This document shows, piece by piece, positions 1-10,516 of a stretch of DNA of 64,000 bases. Origin of the DNA: Auanema rhodensis (Eukaryota; Nematoda; Chromadorea; Rhabditida; Rhabditidae); contig OZ059899.1 in NCBI GenBank assembly GCA_964057225.1, forward strand, positions 15,756,501 to 15,820,500, in the 5' to 3' direction. Numbering within the stretch: the first letter of the stretch is position 1; the number at the start of each line of letters is the position of its first letter. Below the pieces are notes generated by a model. That model made no database searches. It had not been told where the DNA came from and saw only the letters and a program-made list of their open reading frames with translations. The position numbers and the translations under genes are program-made.

Positions 1-224
1 CGACCTGGCTGACTCAATGTCTTGTTGTTTTGATCAGTGGAGAAGGTAAAACGGGTTCTACAAATCCATATGTAGAGAAGAGTTGTCTTTTCACTCGTTG
101 TAATCGACGCTTCCATGTCGACCTTCGTATTATTGGTATTTCATTTTCTATATTTACGTTCAAAATTTTTATTCTGGCTTATAACTATATATTAATGTAT
201 TAAAAAGTTTCTTTTAGATTTTAC

Positions 225-735
225 ATGTGTAACTACTTAATTCTCGTAATATTATCGTTACTTTCGACAGTAGATGCCATTGGCTTTACTCAATCAACCG
301 CAGTAGAAGGGAAACTATTATGTGGTGATCAGCCGGCTGCAGCAGTATTAGTTAAACTTTTTGAGCATGACACACGTAGATATATTTATGCTTTTTCTAA
401 AAAATAATAATATTTTAGTCACTCCGGATGAGCTGATGGATTCGGTGAAAACTGACTCTCAAGGAAACTTCCGCGTTAGTGGACATGCTTCCGAAATTAG
501 TGGAATTGAACCCAAAATTAATATTTATCATGATTGCGATGATGGTATCAAGGCAAGATCAATCAATTGTTTTTTATTGTAAACTGTGATGTTTCAGCCA
601 TGCCAAAGAAAACTTACAATCTTCATTCCGTCAGATTATATTACGAAGGCAAAACAACCATCCAAAACATTAAACTTGGGCTTACTCCAGCTTGAAGGAA
701 AATTTGTAGGAGAGGAAAGAGACTGTCTTCATTAA
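225..735 (+). CDS. Transthyretin-like (TTR) family secreted protein
   Basis: Three exons read 225-375, 419-552 and 598-735. The protein begins with a signal peptide (MCNYLILVILSLLSTVDA) followed by the TTR-like core: a VEGKLLCGDQPA start, an LVKLFEHD strand, a NIYHDCDDG segment, and the typical end LEGKFVGEERDCLH then stop. Nematode TTR-like proteins of this length (about 140 residues) are secreted extracellular proteins; their ligands are mostly unknown. Two conserved cysteine positions (YHDC and the terminal DCLH) are present. The second intron has a GC donor (AAG|GCAAG ... TTTCAG). Reading it this way restores the family's KPCQRKLTIFIPSDYI block, whereas the nearest GT donor destroys the frame. 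The gene stands alone, with an AT-rich 3' flank. The family call is secure; the individual paralogue is not identified. Confidence 0.9.
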
Positions 736-1075
736 ATTAAAGTTCAAAACTTTTTGAAGTTAGTAAAAATAATTTTTTAATAGTTAATGTCAGCTTTGAC
801 ATTAATAAAACAATTTACCATGACTAACCGATAATCGTATCCGAAAAAATAAAAATGAACTTGTGCTTTTCAATTAATTTCATTTTTACTGTAAACTAGA
901 ATAAGGCGGTTATTCAAATCTTTCAAAAACTTCCATATGAAACAAGCCTAAAAAAAGAATTTCTTTAAAACATGAGCGAAAAAAATGGATATGTAGGTGT
1001 ATTTTCATTTCATTATATTTCAAAACATTTTTACAGTATATCCATTCTTTGTATAAACAAAAAACAATTTTCAAT
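736..1075. other. AT-rich intergenic spacer
   Basis: There is no coding signal here. The stretch contains the 3' end of the TTR gene with possible poly(A) signals (AATAAAA near 807, AATAAAAA near 848) and runs up to the weak gene model that follows. Confidence 0.5.
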
Positions 1076-1627
1076 ATGCTCTACTGTTTCTTAAAAGGCT
1101 ATCTGTTTGTGTTATTAATTTCCGAATTATCTAAAAGTATGTTACTGAAATTTTGTTGGGACTCAACTTTAAAATTTATTGAGGTTGTAACAGTTCCGTA
1201 TTCAAGAATTGTACGTTTGATATGGCTACTCTTAATATTATCCAGATTTTCGGGACGTTCTTAACTTGTCTGTTAACACCTTTCAAGCTGGGATGGATTA
1301 CAGATCCAACATATTCCAAAATGTTTTTATCTCATTTAATTCAAGTTCGGTCAAGAATTCGTAAACGTTGGACTAAGCAAGTTTCAGGTGTTTATAATAG
1401 GAATTGATGTCGTAACAACTGTCATGGTTTTCACGAGAGCAGAAAATGAACCAGGTAAATATGCTATTAGAGTTTTAAGCTTTCATTGTGATAGTTCTCA
1501 ATTTTGTATGGGATTATCCGCTATCAAGTGTTCTGTTGGGATGTCAGATACTAGTATGGGATTCTCTTATGGCTATCATAAAATACCAAGAGAGTCATTT
1601 GAAAATAGCATAAATTTGTTTAAATAA
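1076..1627 (+). CDS. Possible small secreted protein, gene model uncertain
   Basis: I do not recognise this family. A start at 1076 gives a hydrophobic N-terminus (LKGYLFVLLISEL) that resembles a signal peptide, and a splice-acceptor-like TTTTACAG lies upstream at about 1035. A phase-consistent model uses introns with good GTATGT and GTACGT donors (starting near 1138 and 1211) and another ending at TTTCAG, 1387. It joins to a final exon from 1388 to the TAA at 1625-1627. That exon has spaced cysteines (FHCDSSQFCMG, IKCSVG) and a GFSYGYHKIP segment. Other frames in 1270-1380 also look coding-like, so this may be a decayed gene or a different exon pattern. Expression data would be needed to fix the structure. 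Confidence 0.3.
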
Positions 1628-1794
1628 AAGTTTTAATAAATCAGTAACTATTAGTCAGATTAATATTGACAAACATAAAAAAACAATTCTAAAATAAGTT
1701 AATGGTAAACATTTACAGGGAAAATTAACATTATGGGTTTTCACAAGATTGTTATTATTATTATAAAATTTTATGATTGGAAAATAAAATTGTT

Positions 1795-2534
1795 TTATAT
1801 TTCGTCTAGCAGTTTTTTAGCTGTCTCATAGAACTCGGCTAACATTTTTTCAGCTTTCGCCAACTCCTCACCTAAATCGTCATCATCTTGTTTAAATTTT
1901 TCCGTCAGGCTCTGGGCATTGGCTTTTGCTTTGTTTGCGAATGCTTCTATTTCATTAAAAGCCTCAATTTCCTTATCAATCTAAAAAAATTAATTTCATG
2001 CTATGAAAATAATTAGAAAATACTTTATGAAATGACGGAAAATCCATTCGGTCAACAGTTCTTTCCAATTCAATCACATCATTTTCTACAATTGGTTTCA
2101 ACTGAAGATCAGCATCTACGATATTCAACGCAAGATCGGTTATTTTATCAATAGCATCTGCAATTTCTGCAGTCTTTGCACATGACTAAAATAACAATTA
2201 TAATTTAATTATAAGCGTGAAAAATAAACCTCAGCATGAAGTTCTTCGAATGACAACTCAACTTGAGTCAAAACTTCCTCACACTTTAAAATACTGCTTA
2301 TAGCTTCACAAGATGCTGTACTTGTATTTTCTTTTCTTTTTCTCACAACTTTTTTAATTGTTGGTACAACAGTTTTCGGCCTAAATTTCTCTTGTACGAC
2401 TATTTTTTTATAAAAATATCATCTCACCTTTTAGCTCTTCGGAGGTTTGACTCTGGCACTTTAAAATGAACCTTTTTGTTTTCGTCCGAACTTTTCGGAG
2501 CATATTTAATCAGAGGGCGTAATGGCTTTTCCAT
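1795..2534 (-). CDS. Conserved-looking coiled-coil protein of unknown function
   Basis: The ATG is at 2534 (MEKPLRPLIKYAPKSSDENK) and the TAA at 1795. The first intron (2381-2427, 47 nt) restores the frame, joining a basic N-terminal region to a PKTVVPTIKKVVRKRKEN segment. Two further short introns lead to an acidic, Leu/Ala-rich C-terminal half. The roughly 200-residue product has a basic head (about residues 1-65) and then almost continuous predicted amphipathic helix, for example around SILKCEEVLTQVELSFEELHAE, and a final stretch ending in AKKLLDEI. The charge pattern and length fit a structural or scaffold protein, possibly nuclear because of the KKVVRKRK motif. No named family was recognised. 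The gene lies 438 bp downstream of the S28 peptidase on the same strand. Confidence 0.6.
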
Positions 2535-2971
2535 ATTTTTCAAGCTTAATCAATTAATTAAGCTGTTCGAATATTCGAATCATCGACACTAATTAAAATA
2601 TATAAAAGACGCCGTTTCGGTAAGCTGACAGCTTCTCGAGACCAATTTTCGGATATCTGTAAATTAGACATACCTGTATCAAAGCTCTTAAATTCGCTTA
2701 GCTTCTTTAAAACTTCTTGGAAAAAACTAACTGGTTCCCGAGAATTATGAAAAATTTTAATATAATCTATGGTTATTCAGGTTCCAATATTTTATATCTT
2801 CTTATGAACTAACAATTTCAATTGAATTAAATAGTAAGTAATTTGGTGCACGTTTGACAACGAAATAATTTATTACAAAATAGAGTTGCGACAACATAAA
2901 TTCGGTTAAGTAATATTTGAATTGATTTAGAATCTGAAAACATAGTGAGTATTTTGAAACTACATGAATAT

Positions 2972-5005
2972 TTAGAAGAAATGTTTGTGATGATGAACTC
3001 GGGTTCCATGACGTTTAATCCATTTTTTAATGTACATCTTCTCCATGTCACGAACTTTCTTCACCTGAAAATAAAGTAGCAATGTAAGATAAGAAACACT
3101 AATTTCAATTTTACTTCTTCTGTGTCATCTGGATGAGAGCCTCTGAGATCATAATGATGAGCTCCTTCTTTCAGTATAACAGAGACTAAAGAACCTTCAA
3201 CTTTATTCTTGAAAGACCAGCCTCCTCCACTCCATGGATCTAGATAACCATTCCTTAAAAAACATTAAATATCGGGTTATTTCCAAAGCACTTACGAAAA
3301 TATAATGTTGGTGGCAGTAGGGAATTCAGCACCATAGTTCTGAATTGCCCAATGTGGTCGGAGCATATCTCTTTGGAATCCTATTGAACCGAAACTATAA
3401 ACTTATTATTACAGTGAAAAACAACAAAAACCTTACGTATCGTTACAGTAACTGAAATAGCCTTCAATGGAATAAGGACAATCTTTCCAGAAAAAGTCAT
3501 TTGGTGGTCCGCTGGCACAAATAGGCATGAGCATTTCAGTGCAAGTCTAATATCAAAGTGTGATTCATGGATTTTAAACCCTGTGTTACCTGCCAAGGCC
3601 AACCAAGTGGATCTCCTAAAGCAGCGAAGGCTCCGGCACATTTAGCAGCATTAGCACACAAAGAGGATACGGTTCCAGTATAGTTATAGTATAAGTTCAC
3701 AACCTTTAATTATTAAGTTGTAGGTTATAGGGAAAACTAAAATAATTACGTTGTATAATTGAGTGGCAACTTCCTCATCCGATTGTCCAACTTTACTCAG
3801 AAACTTGCAAGCTTCCTTAACTGGCCATCCAGGTAAAGGAGATAAAAACGATGTGGGATATGGATAGTTCACCATAGCCATACTTTCAAAAACCTCCCTG
3901 AAAGTATGCTTATCATTAAATATATGACAAGCTTTTGTAAGCACCTGATATAGGCAGCCAGGAATCTATGATCATTGGGGCTATTCAACCAAGATTTCTT
4001 TTCCAGTTTGAATAATTTATTTAAGAACGAACGTCCGTTACTTGATTTGGCAAGGGCTTCCAGAGACAGCCAACCACGAGTGATAGCTTTCGCTTTGCAT
4101 CCACTATCAACAAAAGCACGAGTAACAATCTAAAATCATATTAATGAACTTCAAACCCAAGTTACCAGTTTACCTCAGCGTAAACATCTTCCTTGATATG
4201 AGAATCCAAAAACCAGAAAACTGGTGCGGAAGCAGCTATAGCTCTAAAACTTTTTTGCTAAAAACGTTTTAATGCCAAAGTGTTACCCTTGAACTTTGTG
4301 AGGATACTTAATTCTCATCCAAGCAGACAACATTCCTCCATAAGATCCTCCAAATGCTATAACTGAAGCGTTTATTGCATTGTTAAGTCTCTGCAATATA
4401 TTGAGAAATAAAGTACGAAAACTAAGGATTTGGATATACAGCAGTTTTCAGATAATCTATGAGTAATACGAAATCAGCTAACGCTTGTTCAGAACTTAAG
4501 AATCCAAGCTTATCGGTGTGAGAATAACTGGAGTTTCTATATGGTTGAGTCTTGCCATAAAAGCGGTGTTCAGCAAAAACTACAGCGCCATTAAGTTCAG
4601 GGGCAATGTCCCACATAAAGCCCTTAATATTTAAGAATTAAATCATAGTACACTGAAAAAAGTACTGTATTCTCAGCAAATCCTTCCAAGTTTCCCTCAT
4701 TTCCAGTGTAGAAAAGGATAGGACCTCCGGCTTTATAGCTGTCAGTATTGATGAAAAATCTAAAAACGTACTAGTAAAAATGGCGATCTAAACTTTCTGA
4801 ACCTGAGACTGAAACTGTCGGTATTAGCAAAAGAAAAATGATCAACTGGAACATCATTTAACCATTCTTCAGACCAGCTGTAACCGTTTTCGGATTTATA
4901 ACCTCCGCTCTTTTTGTTAACACGATGAGACCATGAGGATGGATCTCTTAAAGGTTGCCGCGCTTCTGCTAAAGCTATGGCTAACAGCAGTAGCCAAAAA
5001 AGCAT
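2972..5005 (-). CDS. Serine carboxypeptidase S28 family (lysosomal Pro-X carboxypeptidase / DPP2-like), secreted
   Basis: This is a roughly 500-residue, multi-exon gene with a signal peptide ([15 protein letters not shown]) and an ATG at 5005 directly after a TTCTTTTTAG acceptor, which suggests trans-splicing. The N-terminal block [10 protein letters not shown] is the usual S28 start. [11 protein letters not shown] and [14 protein letters not shown] follow, then the nucleophile elbow [12 protein letters not shown] with the catalytic Ser near 4342. Near the C-terminus are [12 protein letters not shown], carrying the catalytic Asp, and [15 protein letters not shown], carrying the catalytic His. 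The triad is therefore complete and the enzyme is probably active. S28 enzymes cleave after proline at peptide ends in lysosomes or outside cells. It resembles the C. elegans K12H4.7 / pcp group. The last exon ends in a basic, His-rich tail ([13 protein letters not shown]). Confidence 0.93.
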
Positions 5006-5904
5006 CTAAAAAGAATTGGTAGGATTAGGGTTAAGCAACAAGCATTTCCAAAGGCTTAAAAGATTCATGGTCGAGACTATTGAGAAAATTGAAAAATGAG
5101 AGCAAACGGCTAATCTTAATTTTTGTTCTTCTTCTTGAGCATTTAGCGCAATATTTGTGTATTGGCGCTAAATCCAAGACAAAAGTGCGATTCAGATTTG
5201 GAATACACAAGTTCTTAATAAAAATATTTGTGATACAAAAAACGTTGGAACAGGTGTAGAATGTTGTGGTATCTTTCAGAGACGTCTGTTTCATCGGCTG
5301 ACCGCAATTCTCACCGAATAATCTCTTGTCCAACAGTTGTCTAATGACAAAAACGCATTTATCATTAAAAGATTACAGTGAGAACTGAAATGTGAGTCTG
5401 TATCATGGCGAAATTATTATGACCAGCAAGTTTTATTGGTTAAACTTAAAACTGTCAAAACAGTAAACCAGTGAACCCAGGAAAGCATAAACGTAAACTG
5501 TAAGGATGGGATGACGTTGCATGATAACAATGCTAATAATAATTAAATATTATAGGCTTTACAATTCGAATAAGAATACTAAATATTAATTTACTTTTAC
5601 ACTGATGGTCTATATTCTAGTAATCACAATTAGTTCAGCCCTAGAACCCAATTATCGGCAAGATAAGAGGTCGTTAAAAATAGATCACAGATTCAAAATA
5701 TGATTTAAAAATAGGTTGTACCAACAGAGAGGGGAAAACATGTGTTATAACTATCCAGAGTGTCTAGGACAGTATTAAGGAACAACGTTTCAATGAGGGA
5801 ATACTACTGTTGTAGTCTATAATAACATTAAAAATCAGAGAAAACATATAATTCCGAACGATCTAAGCACTGAGCCCTGAAGAGGAATGACTGAAGAATT
5901 GTTG
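5006..5904. other. Intergenic region, no gene seen
   Basis: About 900 bp lie between the S28 gene promoter side and the 3' end of Derlin. A 100-codon minus-strand reading frame at 5031-5333 lacks family features and splice logic, and I regard it as chance. The interval should contain the S28 promoter and the Derlin 3' UTR. Confidence 0.5.
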
Positions 5905-6839
5905 TTACTCTTCCTCAGGCAATGGTCCACCCCAATCAAATCCACCCGGTCTCTCTTCTTCGGGAACAGGGGGCAGCTCCTGACGTCCCTCACATAGAAT
6001 ACGAAGCCATTCGGGAGTAGTCAGTACTCTGAATCCTCGTCTTTCATTGGGAAATACATCTTCTAAGAAAAAGTATACATGACCACAAGCAATTCCTAAA
6101 TAGAACAAAGGTCAAGAAACTTTTGCAAACAAAAGCTTACCCATAAAGTCAACCATAGCACTATTTCCGATGAGCAGTGAAAAAAGAAGTAAAACCCATG
6201 GAAGATACGGTGCAGTGAATTGGAGAAGACCAAAGAAATTCATCTAAAATTAAATTTAAGAAATATTTGGAAAAAAAATTATACATGAACTTGTGGGTTC
6301 CTACGACTCCATACGTAAACCAACATCATAGTAAAAGCTTGTCCCAAGAAAATCATTTGAACAAAAATACTACTAATGATCTAAATATGACGAAAGTAGG
6401 TATAACAATAAAAATCAAGTTTAAATACCATTAGAATTCCTCCTAATATAAACATGTAAACCAAATCAGCTTTTCGATCCCGGAAAGAGCCTTCTTCTAA
6501 CATCATACAATATCGATAAGTGAACATCATATTGAAAACAAAAGAAAATCCGAAAGATCCGAAATAACAGAATGAAGTGATTAATCGCCAAAACTGAAAA
6601 CATATTTAGTAAATGAGTAAATAGAATGGGAAGCTTACTTGGTATTGTTGGATTACAAGATACCAATTGAAATACAGATGATAAGGCGTTACATAGTCTA
6701 ATTGCTGAAATAGATTTGTTCTTATGAATTCTTAAAGGAAAGAATTGCTTACCACTGCCAGAGTTGTCAGAAAACATACAGTAGTATATGCCCGCGTTAC
6801 CGGCGGCATACTCTGGTAGAACTCCAGTAAATGATTCAT
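5905..6839 (-). CDS. der-2: Derlin-2/3-type rhomboid pseudoprotease of ER-associated degradation
   Basis: The product starts [20 protein letters not shown] and contains the Derlin-2 blocks [69 protein letters not shown] and [13 protein letters not shown]. The cytosolic tail ends [16 protein letters not shown]. Derlins are multi-pass ER membrane proteins that help move misfolded proteins to the cytosol for degradation with p97. They share the rhomboid fold but lack the catalytic Ser/His. The SRRNP motif and ERPGGF tail match Derlin-2 rather than Derlin-1. The acceptor-like AAATTATAG immediately precedes the ATG at 6839. Five introns of about 45-60 nt interrupt it. It is adjacent to TRAP1 (start of TRAP1 3' end at 7111) as in C. 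elegans R151.6/R151.7. Confidence 0.95.
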
Positions 6840-7110
6840 CTATAATTTAGCTTAAAAAATATTCGAGATGTTGAGTAATAGGTAATCAAAGGGTCTAATC
6901 CTTCAAAAATATAACCAGAAAATGAAATAGAATCTTCAATAAAATTCAAAATAATAACAACACGTAACGAAATTCCTAAAAAAAAGTGCAACTAACTACT
7001 ATTTCTAAAAACAATTCTGAGTGTTAGTCCTAAGCTATATAACGATAAGAAGAAACATAGAAGATATGCTTAGAATCAACAATCACGAATTACACTAATA
7101 ACAAGATATT

Positions 7111-10072
7111 TTAAGGAGTGAGAATAGTAGATTTGTTTTTTCCACCGGCGAGATCCGTCAGAAGCTTGTTCAGCCTTTCCACCATTTTGCTAGTGTCCTT
7201 AATGAGACCAGCGGTGATCAAAGCATTATCATAAATCTAAAAGATACACAGATTTTAGCAGTTTGTTCTTAAAATGCTTACTTGTTCTATCAAAAGCTTT
7301 GCAACTTCTGGATCAGATTTTTTCAATTGATAAAGGCTTTTGATGAGTGGATGCAATAAGCTAATGTGAAGAGTTGGTTGAAAGAAGACCTAAATATAAA
7401 AATGTTTTATGAAGAATAATAATAATATTTACCAAGTGCTCCATGTCCTTAATCTCTCCAGTTTTCAAGAAATGTCGGGCAGCTCCAATTTCATGCTTAA
7501 CAGTGATCATGCAGGGATGTTCAGATGGTCTGTGACTTCCGGCAATATCGAAAACTTTAACCGATCCCAAAGTATTCTTGACCCAGTCGAGGAGTTCCTT
7601 CTTATCAACATCACGGAATTCCTCTGTTAAATACAACCATTATCCAATCGCCTATATAAAATGATTTACTTGTTTCTTTTGTATCCTGAGGTTTTTCAGC
7701 TTCTTGTGCAGCCCAACTTTCAACAGTAACCAGTTGCTTCATCTTGAATTGTTGAAGAGTCAAAAAGACGACTTCATCTGCGGCATCGTAAAGGAAAAGA
7801 ACTTCTTTGTTTTGAGATTTAATAATCTCGTAATATGGCGAATTTTCAGCCAAATGGCGACTAAAGTTAGAATTATATTTGGAATAATGGTTATCGTCCT
7901 ACTTGGGAGAATACATGTAGTAAATTTCCTTTTGATCCTCTTTCATTCTCTTAACATAATCAGCTAAGCTGGTAAGTTCACCAGATTTAAGGCTAGAAGA
8001 CTCGAACAAAAGAAGTTTGGCAACATCTTCCTATAAATTTATAATTCATATCGCAGATATATTCCTTATTAGCATAACGATTTCACAGCCGGTTAACAAT
8101 GAGAAGTAAACTTCATTTTAAAATGTAAAAGCGATGCAGTCGGTTGGTCATGCGAATTAGTTTTAAACTTGGAAATTTTTTCGAATAGGATTGATTACTC
8201 ATAATGTTATATAAAGAAACATATAGATAGAAAAATCTAATTATGACACGTTTTGTGAAGCATGTAGTTTGTATAGATGAAAACAGAGATAAGAAAGACA
8301 CTAGATAAGAAGTATCTTACCATATAATTTCCAACAAAATTAGTTAAATTCACAACTAACCTTCAGATTTTGATCCATTTCGGTAACAACACCTTCTTTC
8401 AAGAATAAATTGTATTGCTTATAGAATTCCGAATATTTTACAGGATCTTTCTTCATTTCAGAAGCGAGATAGGCAAGGATTTTGTCGGTAAGAATCTTTT
8501 TAAGTTTTCTGTAGAAAAAATCAGTTTAACAAGTGATGTCAATCATACCATACCTCAAGATTGGGTTGTTCTGAAGCATTTCACGACTCAAATTCAAAGG
8601 AATATCTTCGGAATCAACAACACCCATTACAAAACGGAGATATCTACATATATATCGTTTTTTTTTAAAGATGCAACGACTTACGTAGGAATCAACTCTT
8701 GAGCAGCAGGCTTGATGAGTACTCTACGCGCATATAAAGAAAGCCCACATTCTTTTTGATTTGTAGCGAACTCTAATTGAGAGAAGTTGTGATGAGGAAT
8801 ATAAAGAACAGATTTTATAGAGAGAGGATTATCAGTCTGAATGTAAAGAACTGCATTATAGTTGAAAATAATAAGACAACTTTGTAATGAATGGTATAAG
8901 AAGGTCTTTGGAATACATCAGCTTTTTTTTGAGATTTAGCCAAATGACTGAAAAATGAGAAATAAGACTGAATCTAGCCATGGCTAAAACTCACGAGAAG
9001 AAAGATTCGTGCATTTCCTTGGTGACATCTTTAGGTGTCATTGTCCAAATAGCGTTCAAGCTGTTAATACGATCACCATTCAAAAGGATAGGAGATGAGA
9101 CAAAATACGAGTATTTGTTGATCACCTAAATATAAAAATAGAGTTCTCAATGGAATAAATTGCATTGAATCCCACATCAGCTATTCTATCTTTATTAGCA
9201 TATTCAGCAGCATCTCCAACTTTAAGACTAATCTCGATTCTAGTTCCAGTAGGTAAATCGCTAGCATCCGCAATTTCATAAGAATTATCTCTATATTGGT
9301 TAACAAGTAGAATATATTAGTATGAAGTGCTGAAAGATACCCGTTCCAACTCCATCTAAGGCCTTCGTTTGGAGCAGAGCCAACTTTGCGTGTAGTTACA
9401 GTGACAGCATCGGCAACCATGAACGCGGAATAGAATCCAACACCAAATTGTCCAATAACAGCATCAGCATTCTCCTTATTCTGAATTTCCAAGTTTGAAT
9501 AGTGATTCATTGATTGAGAGACAAACGTTTTCAATGAATTCTTTACTTCCAGATCGAGCAATAGTTCCTAAGCAATTAACCAAATCTTCACGATTCATTC
9601 CAATACCCGAATCTTCAAAAATAATTTTTCTATTAGCCTAAAAGAAAAACATTTCAAACTGTGAACACAGAATTAAATAGGAATACTTCGTCAGTGATGA
9701 TTCTGATTTCACTGGGACCCTCAGCAATAGCACCCTTAAGTTCTTCACACCGTCTTTTTTCTAATGCATCAGAAGCATTTGAGATCAATTCACGAACGAA
9801 AACCTAAAAATTATAATTTATACTGGATATTCTTTAACAGAAAATACCTCGCTGTGAGAATAGAGAGATTTAGCTACAATATCCATGAGATTTTTTGTTT
9901 CTGCTTGAAAAACAAACTTTTCTTGGGCATACTGTACACGAGCATTAGAGATCTGACGTTGAGATTGGACTACAGGAGCTACAGTGGTGGTCGATGTGAC
10001 AACTGCAGAACTGATAGGACGAATAACTCTGGAGCGCAGAGCCTTTCTGAGTATTACACGACTAGCATGCAT
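7111..10072 (-). CDS. hsp-75: Mitochondrial HSP90 chaperone TRAP1
   Basis: ATG at 10072 ([19 protein letters not shown]) begins a basic, hydroxylated presequence typical of mitochondrial import. The HSP90 N-domain follows: [55 protein letters not shown] and [13 protein letters not shown], which are the GHKL ATP-binding motifs. The middle domain includes [14 protein letters not shown] and [17 protein letters not shown], and the C-terminal dimerisation region ends in [11 protein letters not shown]. The total is about 680 residues, normal for TRAP1. It folds mitochondrial proteins and modulates respiration. An acceptor-like TTTGTTTAG lies two bases before the ATG. Several introns are present; the longest is about 300 bp (8040-8350). 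Derlin-2 lies just downstream in the same orientation, with 272 bp between the coding regions, so co-transcription is possible. Confidence 0.96.
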
Positions 10073-10516
10073 TCTAAACAAAGAGTTGATACATACAAAT
10101 GTAAAAATTGAAATTATCATAAGATAAAAACTGGAATTAAGAACCAGATCATTTAAATTGATGGAAAAACAAACATAAAAAAGATAAAGCAATTTATTGA
10201 TAGGGGATTTAGTATAGATGCGTGTGCGTTTGTATGATGACATATGAAATGATTTTGGTGACCCAAACAACTTATGTACTCAAAAGAATAATTATAAATA
10301 ACTGAATCTACCTGATGAGGAAGGAATGATATCATAGTTATAAGCGGTTTGCTACATTACTGAGTATCTGTACATATTTTTTTAGTTAAAACATAAAACG
10401 GAAATAAGATCAAAATAAAGAGATATAACAGCTCGTAAAATATATTAATCGGTGGTGAATAAACCGAAACCTCATGAATATACAGAAAATTCCAAAAAAG
10501 AGTTATAAAACATTAT
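10073..10516. other. Intergenic region upstream of TRAP1
   Basis: The interval is AT-rich. Reading frames here (for example near 10153-10335, minus) only extend the TRAP1 5' side and carry no domain. It should hold the TRAP1 promoter or, if TRAP1 is downstream in an operon, the intercistronic region after the CRAMP1-like gene. Confidence 0.45.

Noticed and set aside
5031-5333. 100-codon minus-strand frame upstream of the S28 gene
   Set aside because: The start is in the S28 promoter area, the wording matches no family and no acceptors or donors support it.
9764-10335. Overlapping frames at the TRAP1 5' end on both strands
   Set aside because: They are shadows of the TRAP1 first exons and of its AT-rich upstream flank.
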